Source: Brevibacterium sp. UCMA 11754
GTDB taxonomy: Bacteria > Actinomycetota > Actinomycetes > Actinomycetales > Brevibacteriaceae
DNA length: 64,000 nt
Assembly: GCF_021532275.1 (NCBI RefSeq)
Contig: NZ_JACBOT010000021.1
Location: 1-64,000, forward strand
Direction of reading: 5' to 3'
The notes under the pieces were generated by a model, which was not told the DNA's origin, searched no databases, and worked only from the letters and a program-made list of their open reading frames with translations. The position numbers and the translations under genes were made by a program. Positions 7,410 to 14,709 of this stretch are shown here, one piece after another (position 1 is the stretch's first letter; every line of letters starts with the position of its first letter).

Positions 7410-9034
7410 TTCTTGTCATCGGTTTCATCCGCCGACTCGTCAACCTTCGCTGCCTTCGCCGAGGTGTCGTCGGAGTCCGAGGTGTCGTCGGAGTCCGAAT
7501 CGATCACGTCGTCGGATTTCGCGCCCGAATCAGCGTCGGAGCCCGAGTCCGCGGCAGAGTCCTTAGAATCAGCCTTCTTGCCGGCTGAGCCGACGGAGAC
7601 CTTCTGCGCACGCTTGCTCATCTTCACGGTCTTGCCGCCGCGTCCTCCGCCGGTGAGCACCGCGCGAACGTAGGCGCTGCTGGCCAAGGAGTGGATGATG
7701 AGGGCAACCAGGGCAGCAATGGCTGCGGCGACGAGGCCCTCCCACCATGCGGGTGGGCTGCCGAAGAAGCGTCCGGCAATTCCCAGCGGCGAGGTGAACG
7801 GAGTCCACGACAGCACCTTGGCGACCGTTCCCGATGCTCCCACGATGACGGGTGCGATGAAGCCGGCAACGGTGATGACGCCGATGATCGAGACGAAGGT
7901 CTTGCGCGCCTTGCTGCCGGACACCGTCGATGCCCAGACGAGGAGCGCGTAGATCGCCCACGCGGTGAACAGCAGCGTCAGTGCGAACCAGCCCAGGCCG
8001 GGCAGCATGGCGAATGCCAGTGAGGTCTTGCCTGTGATGGAGAGTCCGAGTTCGGCCACAACGATCGCGACGACAAGGTGGACAGCTGTCAGAGACAACA
8101 TGCCCGTGATCCGACCCGACGCCGAGCCGCGAGGTGGGATCGTGGCGGCGATGATCTCGGTGATCCGGTTGCGCTTCTCCAGACGCAGGTTCTGATAGAG
8201 CGCGGTGCCGAGCGTGGCCACCACGAGCAGTGCGAACACTGCCATGGCCCACAGCAGCGGAGTGGCGACCTCGTCGCCGACCGCCGGCGAGTTCAGCAGA
8301 GTGGCCTCAGTCTTCGGTGCCAGCTTCTCCAGCAGCTCCTCGGGCTGTTCGTCCAAGGCGATGATCGTCGGCTGTGCCTGTCCGCTGGGGTCCTGGATGA
8401 AGGCCGCGTCGACCTTGCCTTCCTTGACCAGCTTCTCTGCGGTTTGAGCGTCCTTGGCGTCGGTGATCTTCACGCCCAGCTGCTGCTCGTACATGGCAGC
8501 CTGCTCACCCACACCGACCATAGCCATGCTCGGAGTACCCGACTTCGAGTCTGATCCAGCGACGACGCCCGAGATGATCGCAGCGAGGATTCCGAGCACG
8601 ATGACTGCGCCGGTGACCAGGAAGAACGGACTGCGCAATGCGGTCGTGCTCTCCCGGTTCGATACCAGCCAGGCGGCCTGACGCTTGTTCACGTCGACGA
8701 ACTCGGAGACCAGACCGGTCTCGGGAAGCTCATCGGCCGAGGGCCGGTCCTCGGCAAGTTCGAACGGAACCTCATCGAGTCCGTCGTCGGCCGCCGTTGC
8801 GTCAGCATCGCTGGCGTCAGCATCGCTGGCGTCAGCTGTGTCGCTCACATCGGCAGCTTTATCGTCGGCAGCCGCAGCAGGCTTGGCGCCCTGTGCTGAG
8901 TCGGCACCTTTTTCGGTCACCGTGACGTCATCGCCGACGGATGTGCCCAGATCATCGATGCTCTCTCCCGCAGTGCCCTTCGACACCTGCGGCTCCGGGG
9001 AGTCCCCGTCCTGGCCTTCGTCCTTGCCTGCCAT
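7406..9034 (-). CDS. ABC-2 type transporter permease with acidic tails
   Basis: About 542 residues. A long acidic, Ala/Asp-rich N-terminal region (1-110, with SDADASDADA repeats) precedes TM1 (about 135-158). An extracytoplasmic segment of about 110 residues follows, then five further hydrophobic segments (about 245-470), the layout of NatB/ABC-2 exporters. The C-terminal ~60 residues are again strongly acidic (DSDSDDTSDSDDTS). ATG 9034 sits 8-9 nt after AAGGAGG and overlaps the stop of the ATPase gene; GTG at 9037 is an alternative. It is the membrane partner of the ATPase upstream. Substrate unknown; Na+, peptide or lipid export are family possibilities. Confidence 0.85.
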   Translation of the reverse strand: MAGKDEGQDGDSPEPQVSKGTAGESIDDLGTSVGDDVTVTEKGADSAQGAKPAAAADDKAADVSDTADASDADASDADATAADDGLDEVPFELAEDRPSADELPETGLVSEFVDVNKRQAAWLVSNRESTTALRSPFFLVTGAVIVLGILAAIISGVVAGSDSKSGTPSMAMVGVGEQAAMYEQQLGVKITDAKDAQTAEKLVKEGKVDAAFIQDPSGQAQPTIIALDEQPEELLEKLAPKTEATLLNSPAVGDEVATPLLWAMAVFALLVVATLGTALYQNLRLEKRNRITEIIAATIPPRGSASGRITGMLSLTAVHLVVAIVVAELGLSITGKTSLAFAMLPGLGWFALTLLFTAWAIYALLVWASTVSGSKARKTFVSIIGVITVAGFIAPVIVGASGTVAKVLSWTPFTSPLGIAGRFFGSPPAWWEGLVAAAIAALVALIIHSLASSAYVRAVLTGGGRGGKTVKMSKRAQKVSVGSAGKKADSKDSAADSGSDADSGAKSDDVIDSDSDDTSDSDDTSAKAAKVDESADETDDKK

Positions 9035-9915
9035 CACAAAGCCTCCTTGTACTGCTCGGCCAATGTCGGGCGAACACTCTCGAAACTCTTCACACCATTC
9101 AGTGCTGCCACGGTCTGTGCGGCGGAGCCTGCATCGGCTGCCCGGAAGCTGACGATGTTGTCTGCGGAATCGAGAACCGCAACGTCGCTGATGCCCGCGC
9201 GGCTCTCCAATGACTTAGCGGCCGCCTCGGCGTCGTCAAGCTCCACACGGTATTTCACGTCCGAGCGCAGTTCCTGCACGCTGCCGGACACGCTGGTCCG
9301 GCCCTGGCTGAGGACGATGACATCGTCGGCATGGGTCTGCGCGGCCTCCCAATTGTCGGTGGCCAGGATGACGGGCACCCCGGAGGCGGCGTGGGCGCGC
9401 AGCAGAGACATCACAAGTTCGGTTGACTGTGAGTCGAGCCCGGAGAAGGGGTCGTCGATGACGACGACATCGGGGTCGGCGGCCAGTGTCGCTGCGATGT
9501 CGACGCGGGCGATCTCCGTGCCGCTGAGGTTCTTCAGCGGTGCATACCCGCGATCGGCGAGCTCGAGGCGCGAGAGCAGAGTCAGCGCATTGCGCTCTGC
9601 GGCCCCGAGGGTGATGCCGTGCAGACGCGCCAGGTAGACGATCTGATCGATCACACGCATGTTCGGGTAGCCGCCGCGCTCGGCGGGCAGATATCCGAAG
9701 TTCTGACGATCGCCGAAGTCGAGCTCGAAGTCCTCGAGCTTGACGGTGCCCTCATCGGGCGAGATCAGCCCCATGATGACGCGAACCAGCTCGGTCCGGC
9801 CGGCCGAACGGGTTCCGACGATTGCGGTGATCCGGCCTGCCTGCGCGGTGAAACTCACCTCGTCGAGATAAGTTCGCTTTCCCTTGCGCAGGGAAACCTC
9901 TTTCAGTGTGAGCAC
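9034..9915 (-). CDS. ABC transporter ATP-binding protein with non-canonical Walker A
   Basis: 293 residues, ABC-type NBD followed by a C-terminal domain of about 85 residues, as in NatA-like exporters. The signature is NLSGTEIARVDIA (about 152-164). The Q-loop region has the GYLPAERGGYPNM style of this subfamily, and Walker B is DVVVIDDPFSGLD. Key residues deviate: Walker A reads GTRSAGRT, with Arg where the invariant Lys should be; the residue after the Walker B Asp is Asp and not Glu; and the switch His is absent (VILATDN). GTG start at 9915. It forms an operon with the permease and perhaps the methyltransferase. It may be a weak or regulatory ATPase. Confidence 0.85.
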   Translation of the reverse strand: MLTLKEVSLRKGKRTYLDEVSFTAQAGRITAIVGTRSAGRTELVRVIMGLISPDEGTVKLEDFELDFGDRQNFGYLPAERGGYPNMRVIDQIVYLARLHGITLGAAERNALTLLSRLELADRGYAPLKNLSGTEIARVDIAATLAADPDVVVIDDPFSGLDSQSTELVMSLLRAHAASGVPVILATDNWEAAQTHADDVIVLSQGRTSVSGSVQELRSDVKYRVELDDAEAAAKSLESRAGISDVAVLDSADNIVSFRAADAGSAAQTVAALNGVKSFESVRPTLAEQYKEAL

Positions 9916-10082
9916 GCGTCATCCTTACTTTTCCTGAAGCAGTACTGTGGGAGTGTCTCATCTATCGTGTTGAATCGACCACGATGTTTCAAACCAGGAC
10001 CCCGATTACGACAGAATTGCCAGTCGAGTCCCAGCTGGTGATCGACGGGTGGGGATCCGCCCGTGAAGCTCCGACGAACGTC
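9916..10082. other. Spacer between pyrE and the ABC operon
   Basis: 167 bp with no credible gene. It must carry the 3' end of the pyrE transcript and probably the promoter of the ABC operon. I see no convincing terminator hairpin or promoter match. Confidence 0.4.
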
Positions 10083-10649
10083 TCAATCCAACCCAAGATC
10101 GCTTGTCGTCAACGCCGTGAGATACGGAATGCCTGTTGCCTCGACGCGCTCCTTGGCGCCCGTGTCTCGGTCCATGACGACGGCCACGGCCACCACCTCG
10201 GCGCCGGCCTCCTTGAGGGCTTCGACCGCGGTGAGCACGGAACCGCCAGTCGTCGAGGTGTCCTCGACCGCGACGACGCGCTTGCCCTTGACGTCCGGAC
10301 CCTCAACGCGACGAGACATCCCGTGCTTCTTCGCCTCCTTGCGAACGACGAAGGAGTCCACCGGAGTGCCGCGAACCACTGAGCGGTGCATGACGGCGGT
10401 TCCGACCGGATCGGCGCCCATCGTCAGCCCGCCCACGGCGTCGACCTTGTCGAGCAGCCCTTCGGCATCCAGAAGATCGAGCACCACATCACCGATCAGT
10501 GGTGCGGAGCGATGGTCGAGAGTGACCCTGCGCAGATCCAGATAGTAGTCAGCTTCCCTGCCAGATGAGAGGGTCACCTTGCCGCGAACAACGGCGAGTT
10601 CGTCGATGAGGTCGAGCAACTGTCGGCGGATGTCTGCACTATCGGTCAT
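10083..10649 (-). CDS. pyrE: Orotate phosphoribosyltransferase
   Basis: 188 residues, normal length. It converts orotate and PRPP to orotidine 5'-phosphate in pyrimidine synthesis (cytoplasmic). The PRPP-binding motif VVAVEDTSTTGGS (about 125-137) is intact. VTLSSGREADYYLDLRR near the N-terminus is the substrate-side motif of OPRTases, and KEAKKHG (about 104-110) is the flexible-loop Lys cluster. ATG 10649 lies 7 nt downstream of a TAGACT -10-like hexamer (10657-10662), with no Shine-Dalgarno, so the mRNA is probably leaderless. Confidence 0.95.
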   Translation of the reverse strand: MTDSADIRRQLLDLIDELAVVRGKVTLSSGREADYYLDLRRVTLDHRSAPLIGDVVLDLLDAEGLLDKVDAVGGLTMGADPVGTAVMHRSVVRGTPVDSFVVRKEAKKHGMSRRVEGPDVKGKRVVAVEDTSTTGGSVLTAVEALKEAGAEVVAVAVVMDRDTGAKERVEATGIPYLTALTTSDLGLD

Positions 10650-10656
10650 GCCCCCA

Positions 10657-10662
10657 AGTCTA
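10657..10662 (-). promoter_or_regulatory. -10 element of a leaderless pyrE promoter
   Basis: On the minus strand TAGACT is followed by 7 nt and then the pyrE ATG, so transcription should begin at or next to the start codon. The same hexamer and spacing precede the DUF5926 gene at 22054. Confidence 0.45.
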
Positions 10663-10843
10663 AACGGCCAGTGCCGTTGCGCAGACCAGGGCCGTCACAC
10701 ACGCCCAGGGGGCTCTTTTCATCGAGGCCGCCACGGGCCCCCACGCCTCCCATCGGAGGGTCTCCCCCGCCGAGGTGGTCATGAGCTCCGACTGCCCACG
10801 CCGAGGTGGTGATGGGGATCACGGCATTCGAATCGAATCCGTA

Positions 10844-10874
10844 CGTGAGGTTTCCACCGAGCGAACGTCTGTAC
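10844..10874 (+). promoter_or_regulatory. Putative ECF-sigma promoter of the GlsB-like gene
   Basis: CGTGAGGTTT - 12 nt - CGTCTGTAC. The same two blocks at exactly the same distance occur at 13023-13053, just upstream of the Asp23 operon. CGTC-type -10 elements are usual for ECF sigma factors, and an ECF gene lies at 12348-12911. The gene it would serve starts ~130 bp downstream. Confidence 0.6.
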
Positions 10875-10928
10875 CAATGTCATAAAGAATGGGGCTGAGC
10901 TGTACGTTCCGTGAGAATCGGATCTACC

Positions 10929-10958
10929 ATTGAGTACAGATCGATTGAGTACAGATCG
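10929..10958 (+). repeat. 15-bp tandem repeat upstream of the GlsB-like gene
   Basis: ATTGAGTACAGATCG occurs twice without a gap, 47 nt before the start codon. This position is downstream of the predicted ECF promoter, so the repeats would lie in the leader; they may be an operator. Confidence 0.8.
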
Positions 10959-11005
10959 ACTCGCCAAGCCCGATCATCAGCTACTTCAGAAGGGATGTGA
11001 ACCTC

Positions 11006-11284
11006 ATGGGTTTCATCGCATATTTGATTCTCGGACTCATTGCCGGCGCCATTGCCAAGGCGATTCTGCCGGGCAAGCAAGGCGGCGGCATCATCGCCAC
11101 ACTCATCATCGGCGTCATCGGAGCCATGCTCGGAGGTTGGATAGGAGGCGCACTCTTCGGAGTCCAGATGGATGCGTTCTTCTCGCTGTCCTCCTGGCTG
11201 TGTGCGATCGGCGGCGCGCTGATCGTCCTCATCATCTGGGGCTTCATCACCAGCAAGATGGGCAAGAAGGACAAAGCAGCCTGA
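11006..11284 (+). CDS. GlsB/YeaQ/YmgE-family stress membrane protein
   Basis: 92 residues, hydrophobic throughout. Three membrane segments are visible: GFIAYLILGLIAGAIAKAI (2-20), a Gly-rich helix GIIATLIIGVIGAMLGGWI, and the C-terminal ALIVLIIWGFI followed by a basic tail SKMGKKDKAA. The GLIAGAIAK and GGxIG Gly-zippers are typical of the family (also called transglycosylase-associated), which is induced by envelope or alkaline stress. ATG 11006 is preferred over GTG 10997 because AGAAGGG lies 11 nt upstream of the ATG but only 2 nt before the GTG. Monocistronic, ending in a strong hairpin. Confidence 0.85.
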   Translation: MGFIAYLILGLIAGAIAKAILPGKQGGGIIATLIIGVIGAMLGGWIGGALFGVQMDAFFSLSSWLCAIGGALIVLIIWGFITSKMGKKDKAA

Positions 11285-11335
11285 TCATGATCTGACGCAG
11301 GCACGATTCGACCCTTGTCGAGTCACGTCCAGCGT

Positions 11336-11379
11336 GTGAAGAGGCTCGGAATCCAGCACTGGATTCCGAGCCTCTTCAC
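11336..11379. terminator. Strong bidirectional terminator hairpin
   Basis: A perfect 20-bp stem (GTGAAGAGGCTCGGAATCCA and its reverse complement) with a 4-nt loop. It lies between the GlsB-like gene (plus) and the converging Asp23 operon (minus). Confidence 0.85.
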
Positions 11380-11450
11380 ATTCACCAGCAGTCCTAGCTG
11401 TCAGCCACCATCGCTGACGCACCCACCGTCGCCGACGGCTGGGCGCGCGA

Positions 11451-11882
11451 CTACCCCCGGCTGACGACGCGAAGGTCGATGTCGAGCCGTCCGCTGACCT
11501 CCACGGCCCCGCGAGCGATGTCGGCCTCGACGACGGAGAAGATCTCATCGACGACCTCGGCGACCGCACGGGTGTGGTCAAGGTGAGCGTCGATCCTCAC
11601 CTTCACACCGTCACCGCCCCGGGTCACGTCAACGCCCACGGGCTCATCGCCGGTGCGGCGCAGCACCTTGGCCGTGGCGGTGGCGACCAGATCACGCAGT
11701 CCCGGTGCCAGGGCTCTGACCCCGGCGATCGAGGTCACGGAGTCAGCCAGCCGGGCCGACTCCACGACCTCTTTACCGCTGCCGTTGACAGAGCCGCTGC
11801 CGTTGACAGAGCCATTGCCGCTGTACACGAGATTGGAGTCCTTCGACTCGCCACGATCAGTCAACGTACACATCCTCAGCAT
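11451..11882 (-). CDS. Small Asp23/Gls24-like protein
   Basis: Up to 143 residues. The C-terminal 100 residues resemble the Asp23/Gls24 fold: a helix with SVTSIAGVRALAPGLRDLVA, beta strands GVDVTRGGDGVKVRIDAHLD, then HTRAVAEVVDEIFSVVEADI and a final strand VSGRLDIDLRVVSRG. The N-terminus carries a VNGSGSVNGSG repeat encoded by 18-bp DNA repeats. The start is uncertain: ATG 11882 and ATG 11873 overlap the previous gene, while GTG 11828 has AAGGA about 10 nt upstream. It is the last gene of the ECF sigma / Asp23 operon and faces the terminator at 11336. Confidence 0.65.
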   Translation of the reverse strand: MLRMCTLTDRGESKDSNLVYSGNGSVNGSGSVNGSGKEVVESARLADSVTSIAGVRALAPGLRDLVATATAKVLRRTGDEPVGVDVTRGGDGVKVRIDAHLDHTRAVAEVVDEIFSVVEADIARGAVEVSGRLDIDLRVVSRG

Positions 11883-12357
11883 TGATATCGATCCGGGCCG
11901 CGGGGATCCCCAATTCGGCCAGGACCTCGGCGGATACGGAACGTCGGATCGCCTCGGCGGTGGAGGCGAAGGAGATGCCGGCGCGCATGGCCACCGTCAG
12001 CGACACGGTCGCCGCACTCCCTTCCGGATCCCCGGCAGGTTCGACGTCGACGCTGCGAGCTCGGATCCCATCCACCGCATCAACGGCATTGCGCACAATC
12101 GAGCGCACCGAAGCGGTCGAGATCGAGAACGGGTGTCCCTGCTGTGTCTGCAGACTGGTCGAGGGCCCCCGGTACAAATCGTCTCTGACCAACTGAAGGA
12201 TGCGCTCACGCACTCCGGCCGTATCTTCGGGCTCGGGTTGGAACGTGCTCATGTATTCGTCGATGACACCGCGAAGCTGGGCGTCTGACTCCCGCTGGGA
12301 ATCGGCACTCGTCTGGTCGGGTTCAGCGCCGGAGCCGACATGCTCGTTCACGTCCAT
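11857..12357 (-). CDS. Asp23/Gls24 family envelope stress protein
   Basis: 166 residues. The N-terminal ~80 residues are acidic and variable. From about 80 the Asp23 pattern appears: TASVRSIVRNAVDAVDGIRA, strands RSVDVEP and AATVSLTVAMRAG, then STAEAIRRSVSAEVLAELGI and the closing strand ARIDINAEDVYVD. Asp23 proteins are cytoplasmic but attach to membrane AmaP-type anchors. The gene overlaps the 3' end of the ECF sigma gene by 10 bp, so expression is coupled. The N-terminal half, which is rich in acidic residues (GVRERILQLVRDDLYRG), could serve as the contact to the sigma factor; that is speculation. Confidence 0.75.
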   Translation of the reverse strand: MDVNEHVGSGAEPDQTSADSQRESDAQLRGVIDEYMSTFQPEPEDTAGVRERILQLVRDDLYRGPSTSLQTQQGHPFSISTASVRSIVRNAVDAVDGIRARSVDVEPAGDPEGSAATVSLTVAMRAGISFASTAEAIRRSVSAEVLAELGIPAARIDINAEDVYVD

Positions 12358-12911
12358 CCTTCCATCCCCTCCATGATGGCAGTGCGGGCTCGGTGAATTC
12401 GGCCGCGCACACTGCCTTCACTGATGCCCAGAGTTGTCGCCACCTCGGCGTAGCTGAGGCCTTCCATCTGGTGGAGTACCCACGTTACCCGCTGTTCTGA
12501 TGAGAGCGTCTGGAGAACGTCTGAGAAATGCTGCAGAGCTGTACGCGCCTCGACGGACTTCTCAACCGAAGCCCGCCCATCCGCGTGGATGCTCATATCG
12601 TCGGGATCCTGCGCGTCCGAAGGTCTGGCCATCCTCCTGCGCAGCAGGTCGGTGCACTTGTTCGATGCCAGTCGGTAGATCCACGTGCCGAAAGCGGCCG
12701 GTTCGGTCAGAGCGCTCATCGATTTCCACGCCTGCACCAGCGTGTCCTGCACGACGTCTTCCGCGTCCTGCCGGTCACCGAGCGTGCGCAGGCAGAATCG
12801 CAGGAGCTTCGTCTCATACCGGTCAACCAACGCCTCGAAGGCGTCGATATCGCCCTCTCTCGCGCGCACGACGAGGGTGACGATATCGAAGTGATCATCG
12901 TGCCTTGTCAT
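12348..12911 (-). CDS. ECF-type RNA polymerase sigma factor
   Basis: About 187 residues from ATG 12911. Region 2 is clear: GDIDAFEALVDRYETKLLRF and LGDRQDAEDVVQDTLVQAWK. Region 4 holds the HTH: LSSEQRVTWVLHQMEGLSYAEVATTLGISEGSVRGRIHRARTAI. No region 3 and no C-terminal extension, as in group 4 sigma factors. A longer start at 12995 exists but adds a non-family extension. No obvious transmembrane anti-sigma gene follows; the next genes are Asp23-like. The sigma factor most likely drives the shared motif found before the Asp23 operon and the GlsB-like gene, making this an envelope-stress regulon. Confidence 0.9.
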   Translation of the reverse strand: MTRHDDHFDIVTLVVRAREGDIDAFEALVDRYETKLLRFCLRTLGDRQDAEDVVQDTLVQAWKSMSALTEPAAFGTWIYRLASNKCTDLLRRRMARPSDAQDPDDMSIHADGRASVEKSVEARTALQHFSDVLQTLSSEQRVTWVLHQMEGLSYAEVATTLGISEGSVRGRIHRARTAIMEGMEGWT

Positions 12912-13105
12912 ATCCACATCGTATGCGACCGCAATCGCCGTGAGCATGTTCGCCACGTCGGGACGAACCTGTTTCACCGGCAAGAAGATTTTCACCGGCG
13001 AGAAGATTCTTTCGCAATCATGCGTGAGGTTTGCCGGTCATGCGCGTCTGTACTCATAACTAGCCTGTTCTCGCAACAGGATCGTCGAAGCGAAAAGGAA
13101 GACAG
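12912..13105. promoter_or_regulatory. Divergent promoter region, ECF sigma / Asp23 operon
   Basis: 194 bp between divergent operons. It contains an imperfect direct repeat, TTTCACCGGC(A/G)AGAAGATT, at 12972 and 12990, and on the plus strand the ECF-type promoter motif at 13023-13053. The sigma gene promoter must lie on the opposite strand, but no single candidate stands out. Confidence 0.6.
13023..13053 (+). promoter_or_regulatory. Putative ECF-sigma promoter of the Asp23-AmaP operon
   Basis: CGTGAGGTTT (13023-13032), 12 nt, CGTCTGTAC (13045-13053), about 50 bp before the first operon gene. Both blocks and their spacing are identical to those at 10844-10874. The divergent ECF gene is the obvious candidate for recognising it. 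Confidence 0.65.
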
Positions 13106-13573
13106 ATGCCAGAAGACAAGCAGTCCACCGTTTCCCAGCAGTCCAGGACCGACGATTCGGTTCGCAGCCCTCTCGTGACCGACATGGGCAATACCACGAT
13201 CGCTGAGAACGTCGTCGCCAAGCTCTCCGGCATTGCCGCCCGTGAGGTCCCCGGCGTGTTCGGGATGGGCAATGCCGCACGCCGCACCTTCGACGCCCTC
13301 GCCGAACGCATCCCCGGCTCCCAGACGAATGTCTCCGGAGGAGTCTCCGTCGAGAAGGGTGAGAAGCAGACTGCGATCGACCTCACCATCGTCGTGGAGT
13401 ACGGAACGTCGATCGTCGACGTCGCCGAGGCGATCCGTCGCAACGTGATCCGTGCCGTCGAGCAGGGCACCGGCCTCCAGGTCGTCGAGGTCAACATCGA
13501 GGTCACTGACGTCCATCTCCCCGGCGACGACGATGATCAGCAGAACACCAACGACACCGTCGAACTCAACTGA
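13106..13573 (+). CDS. Asp23/Gls24 family envelope stress response protein
   Basis: 155 residues, the best Asp23 match in the window: MGNTTIAENVVAKLSGIAAREVPGVFGM (about 27-54), strands TNVSGGVSVEKGEKQTAIDLTIVVEYGT, the helix VDVAEAIRRNVIRAVEQGTG and the strand LQVVEVNIEVTDVHLPGDD. The tail is acidic. Asp23-type proteins form cytoplasmic polymers tethered near the membrane by AmaP and respond to alkaline or cell-wall stress. GAAAAGGAAGAC precedes the ATG. It is first in a tight five-gene operon and directly behind the ECF-type promoter. Confidence 0.9.
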   Translation: MPEDKQSTVSQQSRTDDSVRSPLVTDMGNTTIAENVVAKLSGIAAREVPGVFGMGNAARRTFDALAERIPGSQTNVSGGVSVEKGEKQTAIDLTIVVEYGTSIVDVAEAIRRNVIRAVEQGTGLQVVEVNIEVTDVHLPGDDDDQQNTNDTVELN

Positions 13574-13587
13574 GACGAAGGACTGAC

Positions 13588-13770
13588 ATGTCGAAAACAC
13601 TCATCGGTCTGCTCGTCGGACTGACGCTGGGCATCGTTGCGTTCTTCGGTGGTTTCCTTGCGTTCCTCATCGTCGCCATCTGCGGCGGGCTCGGACTGGT
13701 CATCGGCCTCGTCCTTGACGGACGCCTCGATCTCAGCGCGCTGAGTTCGCGCTCGACGACCCGGAGGTAG
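13588..13770 (+). CDS. Small two-helix membrane protein (DUF2273-like)
   Basis: 60 residues. Two hydrophobic segments, TLIGLLVGLTLGIVAFFGGF (4-23) and AFLIVAICGGLGLVIGLVL (25-43), are followed by DGRLDLSALSSRS. This matches the size, hairpin topology and position of DUF2273 proteins, which in Gram-positive bacteria sit between Asp23 genes and amaP and probably help anchor Asp23. GACGAAGGACTG lies before the ATG. It is 14 nt after the first Asp23 gene. Confidence 0.75.
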   Translation: MSKTLIGLLVGLTLGIVAFFGGFLAFLIVAICGGLGLVIGLVLDGRLDLSALSSRSTTRR

Positions 13771-13774
13771 CATT

Positions 13775-14143
13775 GTGGCTTCATCACGTGGTGGCCTCAT
13801 GATCGCTGACCGAGTCATCGAGAAGACGGCCTCCCAGATCCTCAAGGGTCTACCCGGGGTCGGCGGCGCGAAGTCGGGCCTGTTCGGGTTCGGTTCGAAT
13901 GCCGACCTCGACAGCCGTCCCAGCGTGGACGTGACCCTCTCGGGTCGCAGCTGCACCCTCGAGGTTCAGCTGGGGCTGGCGTATCCCTCCCCCATCACCG
14001 AGGCGACCGAATCGGTCCGTCGTCGCCTGAGTGCAGATGTCGAAGCGCTCACCGGAGTCAGCGTCCGTCAGGTCGACGTCGACGTGAAATGGCTCAAACC
14101 CAACGCTTCAGGAACCGGAAGATCAGTGAGGAATCTGCAATGA
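13775..14143 (+). CDS. Asp23/Gls24 family protein
   Basis: 122 residues from GTG 13775, with GGAGG 9 nt upstream. It starts with IADRVIEKTASQILKGLPGV, then RPSVDVTLSGRSCTLEVQLGLAYPS, and ends with ATESVRRRLSADVEALTGVSVRQVDVDVKWL, the reduced Asp23 helix-strand pattern. It lacks the acidic tail of the first family member. The stop overlaps the next start (ATGA). It is probably a partner or capping subunit of the Asp23 assembly. Confidence 0.8.
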   Translation: MASSRGGLMIADRVIEKTASQILKGLPGVGGAKSGLFGFGSNADLDSRPSVDVTLSGRSCTLEVQLGLAYPSPITEATESVRRRLSADVEALTGVSVRQVDVDVKWLKPNASGTGRSVRNLQ

Positions 14144-14709
14144 GCACACGACTGTTTCGGGCACGCCCGGCACGCGTGGTGCCCGCTGTCATCCTCGCGA
14201 TCCTCATCCTGGCCATCGCCGTCGCCCTCGGCTGGGCGGCCATTGCCGCCATCGTCTCCGACGGGTCTGGGAGCTCGGCGCTGTCGTCCGGATTCTCCGG
14301 ATTCGCGACTCTCGGAACAATGACGTGGGCCGCGGCGGCGATCATCACCGCTGGTGCCGTCATCGCGGTCCTCGGGCTGATCTTCCTCATCATCGGGATC
14401 TCGCCGGGAGCCAAGCGCAACATCGGCTACCGTGCGCAGGCACCAGAGCACATCGAACGCTTCGAGGTGGTTCTGCCGACCTCAGCCTTGTCGAACCTGG
14501 CAGCCGCGGCTGCGGACTCCGTCGACGGAGTGTCGAGCGTGCGTGCCGCGTCCAATGCCTCGTCGACGAATGTCACCTTCTCCACCCCGGTACGTGACAC
14601 TGACGAAATTCGCCACGATGTCGATGCCGCAGTCACTCAGCGCTTCGCCTCGATCGCGTTCGACCGCACACCCACCGTCAAGGTTCGCGCACAGAGGAGA
14701 CCGGCATGA
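14140..14709 (+). CDS. Membrane protein, DUF6286-like, of the Asp23 operon
   Basis: 189 residues from ATG 14140 (ATGA overlap with the upstream stop). An N-terminal basic stretch RLFRARPARVVPA is followed by two membrane helices, VILAILILAIAVALGWAAIA and AAAIITAGAVIAVLGLIFLII, then a cytoplasmic domain of about 105 residues ending VKVRAQRRPA. The TM-TM-soluble layout with a beta-rich C-terminal domain parallels AmaP encoded directly downstream. The longer frame from 14089 would overlap the previous gene by 55 bp and lacks a ribosome site. Confidence 0.75.
   Translation: MSTRLFRARPARVVPAVILAILILAIAVALGWAAIAAIVSDGSGSSALSSGFSGFATLGTMTWAAAAIITAGAVIAVLGLIFLIIGISPGAKRNIGYRAQAPEHIERFEVVLPTSALSNLAAAAADSVDGVSSVRAASNASSTNVTFSTPVRDTDEIRHDVDAAVTQRFASIAFDRTPTVKVRAQRRPA

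Larger units (their letters stand above)
10650..11005. other. Divergent intergenic region pyrE / glsB-like
   Basis: 356 bp without a gene. The left half is GC-rich, with GCCGAGGTGGT repeated near 10769 and 10800. The right half is more AT-rich and contains the ECF-type promoter motif (10844-10874) and a 15-bp direct repeat (10929-10958) before the membrane-protein gene. Confidence 0.6.
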
